Shown here: positions 42,186 through 53,400 of the stretch, piece by piece
Layout: every line of letters starts with the position of its first letter
Numbering within the stretch: the first letter of the stretch is position 1
DNA from: Solea solea
Taxonomy: Eukaryota; Chordata; Actinopteri; Pleuronectiformes; Soleidae
Assembly (NCBI RefSeq): GCF_958295425.1
Contig: NC_081153.1
Coordinates: forward strand, 7,906,635-7,970,634
Length of the DNA stretch: 64,000 bases
Direction of reading: 5' to 3'
Position numbers and translations under genes: made by a program
The notes under the pieces: generated by a model
The model's database searches: none
What the model was told of the DNA's origin: nothing
The model's input: the letters and a program-made list of their open reading frames with translations, nothing else

Positions 42186-42450
42186 ATACTGCTATTTAGT
42201 CTTTACAATTGGCACCATTCCAAGGAATCTTGTGTAATGACATCAGCATCTGCAAGTACAATCAGAAGAACATCAGCTAGTAATAATCAGTCTAACATTA
42301 TGGCTACAGGCTACAAAGAAAAGTACATACAGCTGTACTGCTTTGTGTAATAAGCAGTCATCCTGCACAGGGTCATGGGCTTTAGGTATGTGATCAAAAA
42401 CCACACATATAATCTATTCAGATGCAGTGATTTAAAGACTGGATTGAAAT

Positions 42451-42640
42451 TAAGGCTGCAGCTAAAAAATATTTTCATGATTGATCAAACTGTCAATTTT
42501 CCTGATTAATCAAGTAAACGTTTGGTCAAGAAAATGTCAGAAAATGTTGATCAGTGTACAAAACATTCAAACCGATTAATTGATTATAAAATTATTTGAC
42601 AATTAATTTGTAAATGATTAATAATTGAGGCAATTAGCTG
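42451..42640. mobile_element. Dispersed element fragment, 5' of fbxl6
   Basis: Starts near GGCTGCAGCTAAAAAATATT and carries TCAGAAAATGTTGATCAGTG and AACCGATTAATTGATTATAA, as in the family at 37607-37871. It lies in the probable leader intron of fbxl6. Confidence 0.5.
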
Positions 42641-43293
42641 GGCATATACGAGTTTAAATAAGGCTCCCATGGTTTATAACTGCAGAGCAGAGAGGAACTC
42701 GGTTCAGACAGCAGTTCATAATAGTTTAGTTTAATATACTTCTACATGAATTAAGTTTTATTTCATGCTAAGAAATGCTTCAGCTCAGACTGCATATTTT
42801 CCAGTGATAACACATTGATATGGTATAATAAATGCACTTCTAAAGAGGCAATAACATAGTTGCGTAATCGCTTGAAAGTCTGTTTTATCGGAAATGAATT
42901 AGAAAAAGAATAGTGACGAAGAAATGCACCTTATTGACTATCTGTAAACAGTCACGTTCACGTACCATCGTTATCGGACGATTTTGAAGAAAACGATGTA
43001 AAAACACCAACAAAATACAAACACCCTTTCATTTGATTGAAACTGCTGACTACTTTGAGCATCACTTCACCAACGCAGACGTTAATTACTTGGCTAAATT
43101 AATGAAGATAAGCTACTGGCTAAATGTTAGCTAAGATAACATGTGTTCCACAACTTAAAAAGACTCCACGCAACACAACAGAGCAGAAAAACGACTCCGT
43201 ACTTTAATAACGGATACCGCTACAAACAACATCCGTCGTTTTCTGGATTAAAAACTACCGTTGCTGACTCTGGGTTGTTGTTTTTTGGAATTA

Positions 43294-43345
43294 CCTGCTC
43301 CTGTTAGCGCCTGGTCTGTTAGCCACCTCCTCCAGTCACAGTAGT
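43294..43345 (-). other. Candidate non-coding first exon of fbxl6
   Basis: On the minus strand a donor, GGAGCAG|GTAATT, ends an exon at 43294. The matching acceptor is probably ATAGCAG just upstream of the ATG at 42185. The transcription start is unknown; the upper boundary is approximate. Confidence 0.45.
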
Positions 43346-43425
43346 AATCCCACAATGCACTTCACTGTCCTGTGATTGGTGAAATTCTAGACAAAAGCCC
43401 GCCTTCTGTAAAGTGTCCAATCACA
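43340..43425. promoter_or_regulatory. Bidirectional promoter, fbxl6 and the 877-aa gene
   Basis: Between two divergent genes lie a pair of opposed CCAAT boxes (ATTGG at 43375-43379, CCAAT at 43417-43421, about 38 bases apart, the NF-Y arrangement) and a sequence at 43340-43361 (AGTAATCCCACAATGCACTT) close to the vertebrate ZNF143/STAF site core TCCCAnAATGCA. No TATA box was found. This is inferred from motif content and position. Confidence 0.55.
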
Positions 43426-43439
43426 GAGCACATTGATTC

Positions 43440-43517
43440 CACCGCTCCACCAGCGTGTGTTGTTGTTAGCAGTGGAGGTGGTTTACTGGTCTGTGGGAAG
43501 GAAGCAGTAAATACATG
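43440..43517 (+). other. Candidate non-coding first exon of the 877-aa gene
   Basis: A possible donor, TACATG|GTATGA, at 43518 would end a leader exon starting just right of the CCAAT pair. The next exon would carry the start codon at 45626 after the acceptor TTTGACAACAG. Weakly supported. Confidence 0.3.
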
Positions 43518-44295
43518 GTATGAACTTATATTTTTAAACTATATTTTTTCACTACTCTGACACTTCATTGCGCTACAGCAAAATCGAAGAGCTCATCTGC
43601 TTAGTTTTGCCTATGACGCTGAGTTTTCTGCAGCTGAAGCTGTTGCTAACAGTAGCATTAGCGATTAGCGCACGCAGCTCATATTAGCATGCTGAGGTTG
43701 TACACATACAGAATAGCAGGTAACTGGTAAACTTCATGAACTTTTTTGGGGTTGTTAATGGGGAGTTAATATGTGTTTAGGCAACATAAGCCAATGTATG
43801 CAGATTTTATTTATTTTAATGCATTCTAAGGTAGTGATGGGACAAAAAAGCAGCTATGGTTGTTACTATATTTTACAGTTATCTCGAGGGAATAATCTTA
43901 ATTTCTTTATCAGGGGATAATGAGATAAATTAGTTCATTGAAAATAAATTAATTACTCCATGATCTTGAGACTAAAAAATACAGTGGCAACATTAACGCT
44001 TATCATGATAAAAAGCATTCACAATAAGTGGTGAATTTATGTTATCGTGACAATCGTGAATGGAGAAAAACATATTTCACGTTAGTGACTTGAAAATCCT
44101 TTAGCTTACCAACATACAGTGCTTGTGTTTTATTTTGTTCAATGTTTCACAATGGGGAGCAGCATCTTTTAGTCATGATTTATGATAATCCTAATAAATT
44201 CCTTATTTTTCACAGTAAAATCCTATCTATGATGTTTCTTACCACCGTAAGTGCAAACAGGAGTCTTTCAGAATCTAAAAAAAATATTGTGAATT

Positions 44296-45460
44296 ACAAT
44301 TATATTTTAGGCCACACGGTGGGTAATGTTTAGCACTCTCGCCTTGCAGCGAGAAGACCCGGGTTCGAGCCCCGGTTGGAACAAGGGCCTTTCTGCATGG
44401 AGTTTGCATGTTCTCCCCGTGTGTGTGTGGGTTCTCTGCGGGTTCTCCGGCTTCCTCCCACAGTCCAAAAACATGCAATGTGGGGATAGGTAAATTGGAC
44501 ACTCTAAATTGACCATAGGAGTGAGTGTGAGAGTGAATGGTTGTTTGTCTCTATCTGTGTGTGGCCCTGCGATGGACTGGCAAACTGTCCAGGGTGTACC
44601 CCGCCTATCGCCCGATGTAGCACAGCACCCCCCGCGACCCTCTGTTGGAGGATAAAGCGGTAGATGATGACTGACTGACTGACAATTATATTTTAGGCCA
44701 CACGGTGGGTAATGTTTAGCACTCTCGCCTTGCAGCGGGACCCGGGTTCGAGCCCCGGTTGGAACAAGGGCCTTTCTGCATGGAGTTTGCATGTTCTCCC
44801 CGTGTGTGTGTGGGTTCTCTCCGGGTTCTCCGGCTTCCTCCCACAGTCCAAAAACATGCAATGTGGGGATAGGTATATTGGACACTCTAAATTGACCATA
44901 GGAGTGAGTGTGAGAGTGAATGGTTGTTTGTCTCTATCTGTGTGTGGCCCTGCGATGGACTGGCAAACTGTCCAGGGTGTACCCCGCCTATCGCCCGATG
45001 TAGCACAGCACCCCCCGCGACCCTCTGTTGGAGGATAAAGCGGTAGATGATGACTGACTGACTGACAATTATATTTTAGGCCACACGGTGGGTAATGTTT
45101 AGCACTCTCGCCTTGCAGCGGGACCCGGGTTCGAGCCCCGGTTGGAACAAGGGCCTTTCTGCATGGAGTTTGCATGTTCTCCCCGTGTGTGTGTGGGTTC
45201 TCTCCGGGTTCTCCGGCTTCCTCCCACAGTCCAAAAACATGCAATGTGGGGATAGGTATATTGGACACTCTAAATTGACCATAGGAGTGAGTGTGAGAGT
45301 GAATGGTTGTTTGTCTCTATCTGTGTGTGGCCCTGCGATGGACTGGCAAACTGTCCAGGGTGTACCCCGCCTATCGCCCGATGTAGCACAGCACCCCCCG
45401 CGACCCTCTGGTGGAGGATAAAGCGGTAGATGATGACTGACTGACTGACAATTATATTTT
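44296..45460 (+). mobile_element. Three tandem copies of a tRNA-derived SINE
   Basis: Each copy starts GGCCACACGGTGGGTAATG, has a tRNA-like head with A box (about GGGTAATGTTTAGC) and B box (GGGTTCGAGCCCC), the conserved fish SINE body (TGGAGTTTGCATGTTCTCCC, CTTCCTCCCACAGTCCAAAA) and an (ACTG)n tail. The 13-bp sequence ACAATTATATTTT lies before each copy and after the last (44296-44308, 44682-44694, 45065-45077, 45448-45460), giving periods of 386, 383 and 383 bp. Copies 2 and 3 share a 3-base deletion in the head (GCGGGACCC versus GCGAGAAGACCC). Confidence 0.92.
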
Positions 45461-45625
45461 GTCAGGATTATCATGACGGGCAATGTTTATACTGTCACAT
45501 GCCTTGAAATGAATAGTTTCCTGGACAGACAAAATTATGTCACTTTATTTTTAGTAATTTTTCTAAGCTTGTGGATAGATATTGTTTGAAAGGTTAATTG
45601 TGTGTTTCCTCTTTGACAACAGCTC

Positions 45626-48473
45626 ATGATGGAGGAGGGCGAAGGTTTCTCCCTCGGTGAAAAAGCAACTGTAACTAACGCCAATCTGAGTAAGATGCGA
45701 CCATTTGAAGTTGAATGAGCACATAGTAAAAAAACATTATTAAAGTGTATGAGATGCTGCTTGTCTTAATAGTTAATGTGTTGTAGATATTGACCGTTAC
45801 TGGTTGCTATATCATTCTTTCTTTCATTCATTCATTCACATCTTGTTACTGTAGCTCTTGGTAAAACATTTTCTCCTCACTTGCTGTCTTTATTGTTTTT
45901 CAGGAGATGAATACTATTGGAAGCTTGTTGCCGATTTTATTGGTCCTCAGTCCGGGGAAGGATTAGAGCTTGACATGGCTCCATGCAAGAACAGACTTTT
46001 GATTCAAGTGGGACTTCTGAGAGAGGATAACAATTTTCCGTGGATTGCCATCTTGCGCTGGCTCAAAACCATTTTCCCCAGATACCACTCCGCTGATTTT
46101 CGGCGTTTGATTGAAAGAGGCATCGCAACAACCCTGAGTCTGGGAAGTGAAGCGAGGCAGACCTTCCTGGAATCGGAAGTCAACTTTAGCTTTGTTGGTC
46201 CGATATGCGACAGCATCGGAGTCGAACGAGGACATCTTTTGGAAATGAGGGATTTTTCTGAGCGAGCACAATTAATAGAAGTCACAAATGGACTGATTCT
46301 TGAGTTGAGCAACTTTATCACAAGAGAGAAACTTGCCCCAATCGTCATAGTCTCTTGGCTTAGAAACTTCAACCCAGAGTTTTGTAAAAATGGGGATATT
46401 CAAAAGGCATACAAAGTCATTAAGGCAAAGATAAAAAAGCTAATGCTGTATTACCGTAATTATGAAACAAGAAGACAGAGGAGGAATGCAGCGATGGAAA
46501 ATCTGCTTCAAACTCCATTTGAACTGGTGCGGAAAAAAATCCCTAAGATTCACTTTAAGAAACGCATGAGAAAAGATGACGTGCACAATACTGAAAAGTT
46601 TAAAATCAAAGAGGAGTATGAGAGCTTTGAAATCATGCAAGGTGAAGGGTCTGAGGACAAAGGAGTCATCAAGAAAATTATAGTGAAAGAACATGTCTCT
46701 TTAGGTAGTGAAAATGATGAGAATACGAATGGATCCAGTGATGAAGAGGAAACCGCAGACTTGAGAGGAGAGGTTCTGACCCTGCTTGACATTGCAATGT
46801 TGTCTGTTCAAAAACTGTCAAGTTTGTATGGTGGGAAAACTGCTACATGCAAACAAGTGTCCTTAGATCTCCTCAGAAATCAGTATACACTAATGTGCAA
46901 GGTGCATCCAGCCATGGCAGAGTTTGAAAACAAGGTTGGCGCTCTCCGCGAAGAGATGTCACTGGCCCCGCCTGTGGTGTTCCTAAACTACAATGCCATT
47001 TTCCTTCTTGACGTCCATGATGCAATTGAGCAACATGTTGTTAACTTTGAAAAAGAGATCACACTTTCAACGGGAGAGAAACTCGGCCGTGACAAGCTTC
47101 CAAAGTTCAAGAACTTTGTGAATCTGCAAGAAAGTGCCACTTCACGTTACATTCATATGGCTTGTGATATCCTGAGCTCTCGCAAGGCTGATTCACAGAA
47201 TTACAGAAAATGTTGGAAAGCCTTCTGCAAGGAAAAGAGAAACCCATCAAGACTTGAAGCAACTGAGTCAAACAGATTTATCGGCTACTTTGAAGCTGCA
47301 GCTGGTCTTACTCACCATCACAAAGAGGTCGCTCTTTTCTTCTCTGACTTGCTGTCACTGAACAATGACGAATGCCCCAACATAATTCTTGAGAGCGTTG
47401 CTGAGGATGCTAATGATGCTGTGATTCAATGTCTTGTGTGTGTTCTGGCAATAATTTACTGCAAAGTCCTCGGCCCTTTCTGGCACCTTCTGAAAAGTGA
47501 AGGAGAATACTCGCTCTTCGCCAAGTACATGCTCTTCCTTTACCAAAGGTTCCTGGATTGGTCCAAAGATCCTTCAACTCTGCTGGAGCCTGAAGAATCC
47601 ACAAATGTTTTTCTGCAGTTGCCATTGCAAGAGAAACACTTTGATGGGGTGTTTCATTACTGTGGTCAGTGGCACACAAATCGAGACATGATCAGAGCTT
47701 GTTTGAAGAGAGCAATAAAGGTGATAGCAGCTGTCACTGACAAACACCTGAAGGATTTCCTGCCAGGAGGAAAATTCTCCCAATTCTCGCCGCCAGATTT
47801 GAATTCACAACTGGTAAGTTGCACGTTTTCTGTCCTGATGGCACCCTTTGGGCATGCCAATCCTTGCCAAAAGGAAAGACCCAACAACTCTCCAAAACAC
47901 TCCTCACTCAAGAACTTGTCATCTGACAGCTCTGAAGAGGATAGTGAGGAGGCTGGTCTGTTTGAGGATAGTGCTGAAGAATCTTCCGATTGGCATACTA
48001 AACAAAAACGACACTCAGGCCCAAAACATGTTAGCAGCGTTAAAAGAGAAAAGTCAGTAATAATACATAAAGAAGAGATTGAGGAAAACATGGACAAGGA
48101 TTACATAGTAGCCACAGTGAACAACAACGGAGGGCCATGCAAGACACGGCTTGATCTCGACAAACTAATGCTGAGTTTCGAACGGAAATCCAAGGTAGAG
48201 AAACGAGAGAGACTCCGTTGTGAGATACTGTACCAGAAAATGATTCTCAACAACACAAGCCCACACTTGAATTGCATTTTCCGTGGCACCGGAGACATGA
48301 GGCTAAAGCTAATGCGTGCACTTCCTACTGTCAAACCTGGGTACTCTCTGGTTTTGGCCCCTAAAAGAACTTATAAACGTCCTGTGCTCCAAGTGCCAGC
48401 TGAACCTGCAGCAGTAGCTGAGGAGACAGAGCAGCAGCACATGAGAGAAGAAATTGTGCTAGAATGTGACTAA
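45626..48473 (+). CDS. Uncharacterised 877-aa protein
   Basis: I do not recognise this protein. Two coding exons, 45626-45689 and 45904-48473, join in phase (A|GA = Arg): donor CTGA|GTAAGA, acceptor TTTTTCAG|GAGATG. This gives a start MMEEGEGFSLGEKA rather than the intron-derived Met at 45858. Visible parts: an N-terminal half with two related modules, each with a Trp-Leu and aromatic-Pro core (PWIAILRWLKTIFPRYHSAD near residue 75 and PIVIVSWLRNFNPEF near 185); an acidic/Ser-rich segment (SENDENTNGSSDEEE); a helical central region with Cys and aromatic residues (LVCVLAIIYCKVLGPFWHLL) and LKDFLPGGKFS; a second Ser/acidic segment (SSDSSEEDSEEAGLFEDSAE); and a C-terminal block with GGPCKTRLDLDKLM and RCEILYQKMIL. 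There is no signal peptide, and the hydrophobic stretch is probably buried helix. Uncharacterised multi-copy fish proteins have, as I recall, a comparable GGPCKT-type end; a transposon-derived origin is possible but unproven. A poly(A) signal lies at 48703-48708. Confidence 0.8.
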
Positions 48474-48702
48474 CTCACTTTTTGTTTACAAATCAATTTA
48501 AAAAAGAAACTGAAAACTATTTGCCAAATAAGGCAGTGCCTGACCCATCATGTTTAAAATAACTGTTTACACTGTGGTTTTCATGCTTTGATTCATTGTA
48601 GCTCTTTTTTTCTTTTTACTTTTGTATGGGGGTATTTTTATTTTACCTACATTAATCATGTTGACTTTTTTAATTAACTAATGCTAACTTAATGCTGTCA
48701 AA

Positions 48703-48708
48703 AATAAA
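48703..48708 (+). terminator. Poly(A) signal of the 877-aa gene
   Basis: AATAAA 230 bases after the stop codon, the first canonical hexamer. Confidence 0.6.
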
Positions 48709-48719
48709 CAAAATAATGA

Positions 48720-49590
48720 ACAGTTGTTAAAGTTTTGGACTTATTCACTTTACATTTGAAAAGTAAAGCTAATGGGTCCAAAATGCAACTTAAGGTTCAC
48801 TTAATAACTGTCACAACACAGAATTTAGTTTGTTTTAATTTTCAATCACATCATGACTGTTTTTTTCCTCAGATTTGAAAGGAACATCCATCAGCCATGT
48901 CAATGACTTTACACTTACAAAGGCATGGGCTTTGAGGGAAATAAGAAAATAAGTGGGTAGTAGGGAGGTTTATTGGGGTAAGTGTGCCAAATGTCAAACT
49001 ATTGTGTTTATTCCCCAAATATACTGGGGCTGTAGGTCAACAAGTCATTTTATTTTTGTTTATGGCAGCAATTTTGGCATGTTTTAACAGGAGAAGCACA
49101 GGTGTTGCTGATTACATTAGCAATCGCCTTGTTCAGTTCAGTATGACAATAAACAAACATGAAACTTAAGAAGCTAAATGGAACTCTGGTACTTTTATTT
49201 TTATTTTGTTTTTTTCTACCATTACTGTTACCTGTCAAAATGACAGCCATGCAAAAAGCCCCGATACATCTCCAAGTGTAACTTAATGGTCATTTAATTT
49301 AAGTTAGCTGCATATGAAGATGAAACGATTACATTATAATCACCTGGTTGTAAAATTTGTTTGCCATTACGCTAAAATCTACTCAAGAGGCAGGTCAGCT
49401 CTTTGGAGGCCATCATTTTGGACCACCATATTTTTTCAGTTGCCCACAATGGAAAAATTTAATATCTTTTAAGATTTGAATAAATCACTCTTGAAAGGGT
49501 GTTATAATCACCCCTTTATAATTAGGACAGTGAGTGTACAGTAGCTGTACAGTCCAGGTACACACAGGTGCAAGCCCATTGGGGAAAAAG
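48720..49590. other. Intergenic, no gene seen
   Basis: AT-rich DNA between the 877-aa gene and the repeat at 49595. The short frames have no support. Confidence 0.5.
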
Positions 49591-49594
49591 TGAA

Positions 49595-50110
49595 GAAATT
49601 AGCAAAGCAGTATCTGGCTGCATTTCAATGATAGAGTGACAACAAAGCTGAGTGCAGGGTTAGGTTGGGTGCAGGTTCTGTGTTCAGTTGTTCATTTAAA
49701 GGTTTGATTAAAATGGTAAAACTATAGTAGCAAATGCATAAAAATTAGGCATATCTAAAAAAAAAAAATAAAAGATTACGAACACGCAACCATTCATAAT
49801 TGCTGTCGTAGTCTAAAATAGAAGGCTCCAATTGTTTGATACTGACTGTACATGGGACCAATAATCACTCTAGATTGTAGTTAAGCGACCATCTTATTTG
49901 AACTACTGCTGTGCACAACTTTAATGTAGCGCCCCCCCTGTTGAACTTACACATAGCCATAATTGTCTCCTGCCATTGACCTCATCAATACACGACACAG
50001 AGTGACACTAAATGAAGAGCCTTTTGGGACATGGATGGTTTGGGAGCCCTAAAAGCCGGCTCTTCTAAGGGAGGCGGGTCAAAAGATCCAAAAAGATCCG
50101 GACTTCCCGT
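49595..50110 (+). mobile_element. Unclassified dispersed element, plus-oriented copy
   Basis: Shares an ordered series of blocks with the minus-strand copy at 61870-62385: GCAGTATCTGGCTGCATTTC, GCAGGTTCTGTGTTCAGTTG, TTGATTAAAATG, AACCATTCATAATTGCTG, ATAGAAGGCTC, and a tail GGCTCTTCTAAGGGAGGCGG to GATCCGGACTTCCCGTCACG. About 200 bp unique to this copy (49830-50040) interrupts it. It ends 377 bases upstream of the SLC52A2-like start codon. Confidence 0.6.
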
Positions 50111-50486
50111 CACGTATGTAGTAGTCGTAATCTGTGAAAATGCGATGCTGCATTTACGACTATCGGGAAACTAACATGTTTACAAACCTCACATGTAAAC
50201 AGTAACAACTAAAAGAGTCGTTGGCTGGAGCTGGATTTTCCTCATAAAGAATTATCGTCTTTCTTTTAACAGTTACATTTTGTTTAGTATATACGAGAGA
50301 TCAGCAGCTTTGGAAAAAAATGTGGACAAGAAATTGTCATTTCCATGGGTTACGTGAAGGCAACTAAAGGGGCGGGAACTGTGCGTAAGTGTCTATCATT
50401 CCTCAAAGCCAAACAGCAGCGTGTGTCGTTCAGTTCGACGTCTCGAGTTCTCCGTGTCTGCTTTGTTGTCCTGCTCGGTGTGTACC

Positions 50487-53400
50487 ATGACCGGCAGCTG
50501 GTGGAACAGCCCCGCGGTGACCCATGGACTCATGGCTCTGTTCGCCATGGGCTCCTGGGTTTCCGTCAACAGTCTGTGGGTCGAGCTCCCGGTGGTTGTG
50601 AGTGTGCTGCCTGAAGGTCAGTTGTACAACTTCCACATAACATCTGGTACATTATTTGGCCGCTGGTGTGTTATAGTCAGGCCTTATTCTGTGGCTATTT
50701 GCACTAAGTCAAATTAGCTTGATATTAGCGAGCTAATCATTTATTGTGTTTTGGTTACCTCAGATAAATGTTAGTCATAGTATACCAATAAAAGCGATTA
50801 GTATTCAGATTCATACGCAACGAAATAACTAATTATTCAAAAAGAAGCCAAAAACATATACGCACGACGTATTAAATGGTATTTTGCGTATAAACTCACT
50901 TTATTAGGTACATCTAGCTTAAACTAGTGCAATCTCAAAATTCCACTAATAAATCGTCCATATATAAAGGTTATCATGTCTCAAAAGCAACGCAATCAAA
51001 CAAACAAGTAATGTTTGATTGTGTTGCTGTTGAGACTCGTACATATTTCTGTTGTACCATCAATATAATAACTTCCATCATGGCCAATCAGTTTCTACAA
51101 GTACAACCAAAATCTAATATTTATGTTTTTGTTTTGGACATGACCTTCATCTCCAGAGAAGTTCCTCCAAATCTGTCCTTGACTTTTTGAGTTATAGGCT
51201 ACAGTTCATGGACTGGAATGTGGCCAAAAATATAAACTCCATGGCAGAAGTAATCATATAACATTAAAGATACAGTTGGCAGGATTGTTTTGACATCATG
51301 AGTCAATACGTTTACAATAACATTGAAGCACATTGCAAAAAAAGTTATCTGAGAGATAACTAGACTTCTGTACCTGGTACTTATTTTTAGTACCTGCTCT
51401 GGTGAGGTTCCAAGCGAGCTGAGCTGATACTAAAATGTGACATCGACAGACTGCAGGCCACTGATCTGGTCAGAGTGTCGTCACTGGAAGAGTCACGAGC
51501 GCGTCGTCCGACACAAGAATCAAACCGAATAATGCCAGACTGCAGATCAGTTAAAAAGACTTCGAAAACCATAAAAACATGCATTAATCTCCAACATTTT
51601 GCAAGAAAATGTCTAAAATATCAATATTTAACAGGAGTGTGGTGTATTTAGTGACAGCACTGCTGAATGCCGGCGATCATGAGCCGAATCATAACCAATT
51701 CAGTCGTATTTTAGTTCAGTGACTGTGTCAGATGGAGTCTGTGCTCCAGTCAAGTACTGAATGATTCGGTGAACAAATCTTTATAATTAACTGATCGTAA
51801 TGAATCCGTTACACCGAAAACAACTGCTTTACAAGTCACTAGTTTGTTGGTGTCACATATAAAACCATGTCACAGCAGTTTCATGCAGCCCTGCTATGAT
51901 GACCCCGCCCACGTTGAGGAGGTACTATATTAATGGAAAACGATACCAAACCGAGTAGAGTCGTGCCGAGACCTGCTGAAACTATATAGTGGAAAAGCGC
52001 CATTAGGCCTCCTTTACACCTGGCATTAAAATGCATTTTCTGTGATCAGATAGCCATCGGATTATGCTTCACCACATGCATTTATACCTGGTATTAACAT
52101 GCGTCTCCGGTGTCCACATCAAGATCTGATCACTATCCGATCAGTCACTCACCCCCCCTTAATCACATCCCCCTCTGTGTGCTGCCATATCAACAACGTA
52201 CACCAGGTGTAAAGGGGACCTTCTTTTTCTGTGTGTTATTTTTAATGTTACTCTTACTGATATTTGTCTTGTCTTATTTTCAGGTTGGAACCTGCCTGCT
52301 TACCTCTCAGTGCTGATAGCCTTTGGAAACCTGGGTCCTATAGCAGTGACCGTCATGCACCACTGCGCTCCGGGACGCTTAAACGAACGCCTGGTCATCC
52401 ACTGCATCCAGGTGCTGGCAGTGGTGGCGTCCACTCTCCTGGCCGTCTTCTGGTCACACACCGTCATGATAGTGGGAGAGGAGAGGTCGCTACCGTTCCT
52501 GCTCTTCACCTTTGTGCTGTCTTTTGTCTGCTGCACATCGACCGTCACCTTCCTGCCTTTTATGTTTCGTTACCCCCCTCAGTTCATCCGTACATTCTTC
52601 ATTGGTCAGGGCCTCAGTGCCTTGTTTCCTTGTATCGTGGCCTTAGGGCAAGGTGTTGGCAAGCTGGAGTGTAAAACTGTGAATGGAACGGTAAAGCCTG
52701 AGTATTTAAAAGAGAGTTTTCCAGCCCAGAACTTCTTCTGGTTTTTGTTTGTCATGCTGTCGATCTCGGCTCTGAGTTTTTTTGCTCTGACAAAAAGACA
52801 GACAGAGTACCGTCCAGAGGCACTGCCACAGGAGTCTGATAGTGCAGAGGAGCTGAAGAATGGACATGAGAATCACCCTTTAAACAATGGAGGGCCACCA
52901 GTGTCTCAGGAAGAGCAGCAGGTGCAGAGAGAGGAACAACCGCCAGCTCAGAACTTCTGGACACTGCGCAACATCTACCTGCTAGCACTGCTTGCCATTT
53001 CCAACGCCCTCACCAACGGTGTCCTACCATCTGTGCAGAGTTACACCTGTCTTCCCTATGGCACCATGACCTTTCACCTCTCTGTGGTCTTTGGCAACCT
53101 TGCAAACCCCCTGGCCTGTTTTCTGGCCATGTTCTTTGTCCTCAGGTGAGATAATACAAGCAACAAAACAATATAATAATATAATACAAGCCTCTAAACA
53201 TAAACAATGTCTGTGACATTTAAACCATTTTCAAATAAGTTAACACAGTGTTGATTAGGGATGACTGACACAGTATTACTATTTATATCACCACAAGTAT
53301 CTACCGATACCAATATCCGTCCAATAAAAACTACGGAGCTGTTGACATCACATTTTTGCTGATGCATTTATCACCTTCAGCCATTTCAAGCAATTTCAAA

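Noticed and set aside
44309..44380. tRNA gene
   Set aside because: A and B box-like motifs are present, but the sequence does not fold as a tRNA and continues into the SINE body; it is the SINE promoter.
44307..45483. Several 108-192 aa frames on both strands
   Set aside because: They lie wholly in the triplicated SINE; the head and body are non-coding, and the frames repeat with the copies.
45858..45903. Start codon of the 877-aa protein at 45858
   Set aside because: This stretch is the pyrimidine-rich intron end; the in-phase exon at 45626-45689 gives a better start.
47814..47820. Splice donor (CTG|GTAAGT) inside the 877-aa gene
   Set aside because: The frame continues for 219 codons with the same composition, including the GGPCKT motif, so read-through is preferred. 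An alternative splice remains possible.
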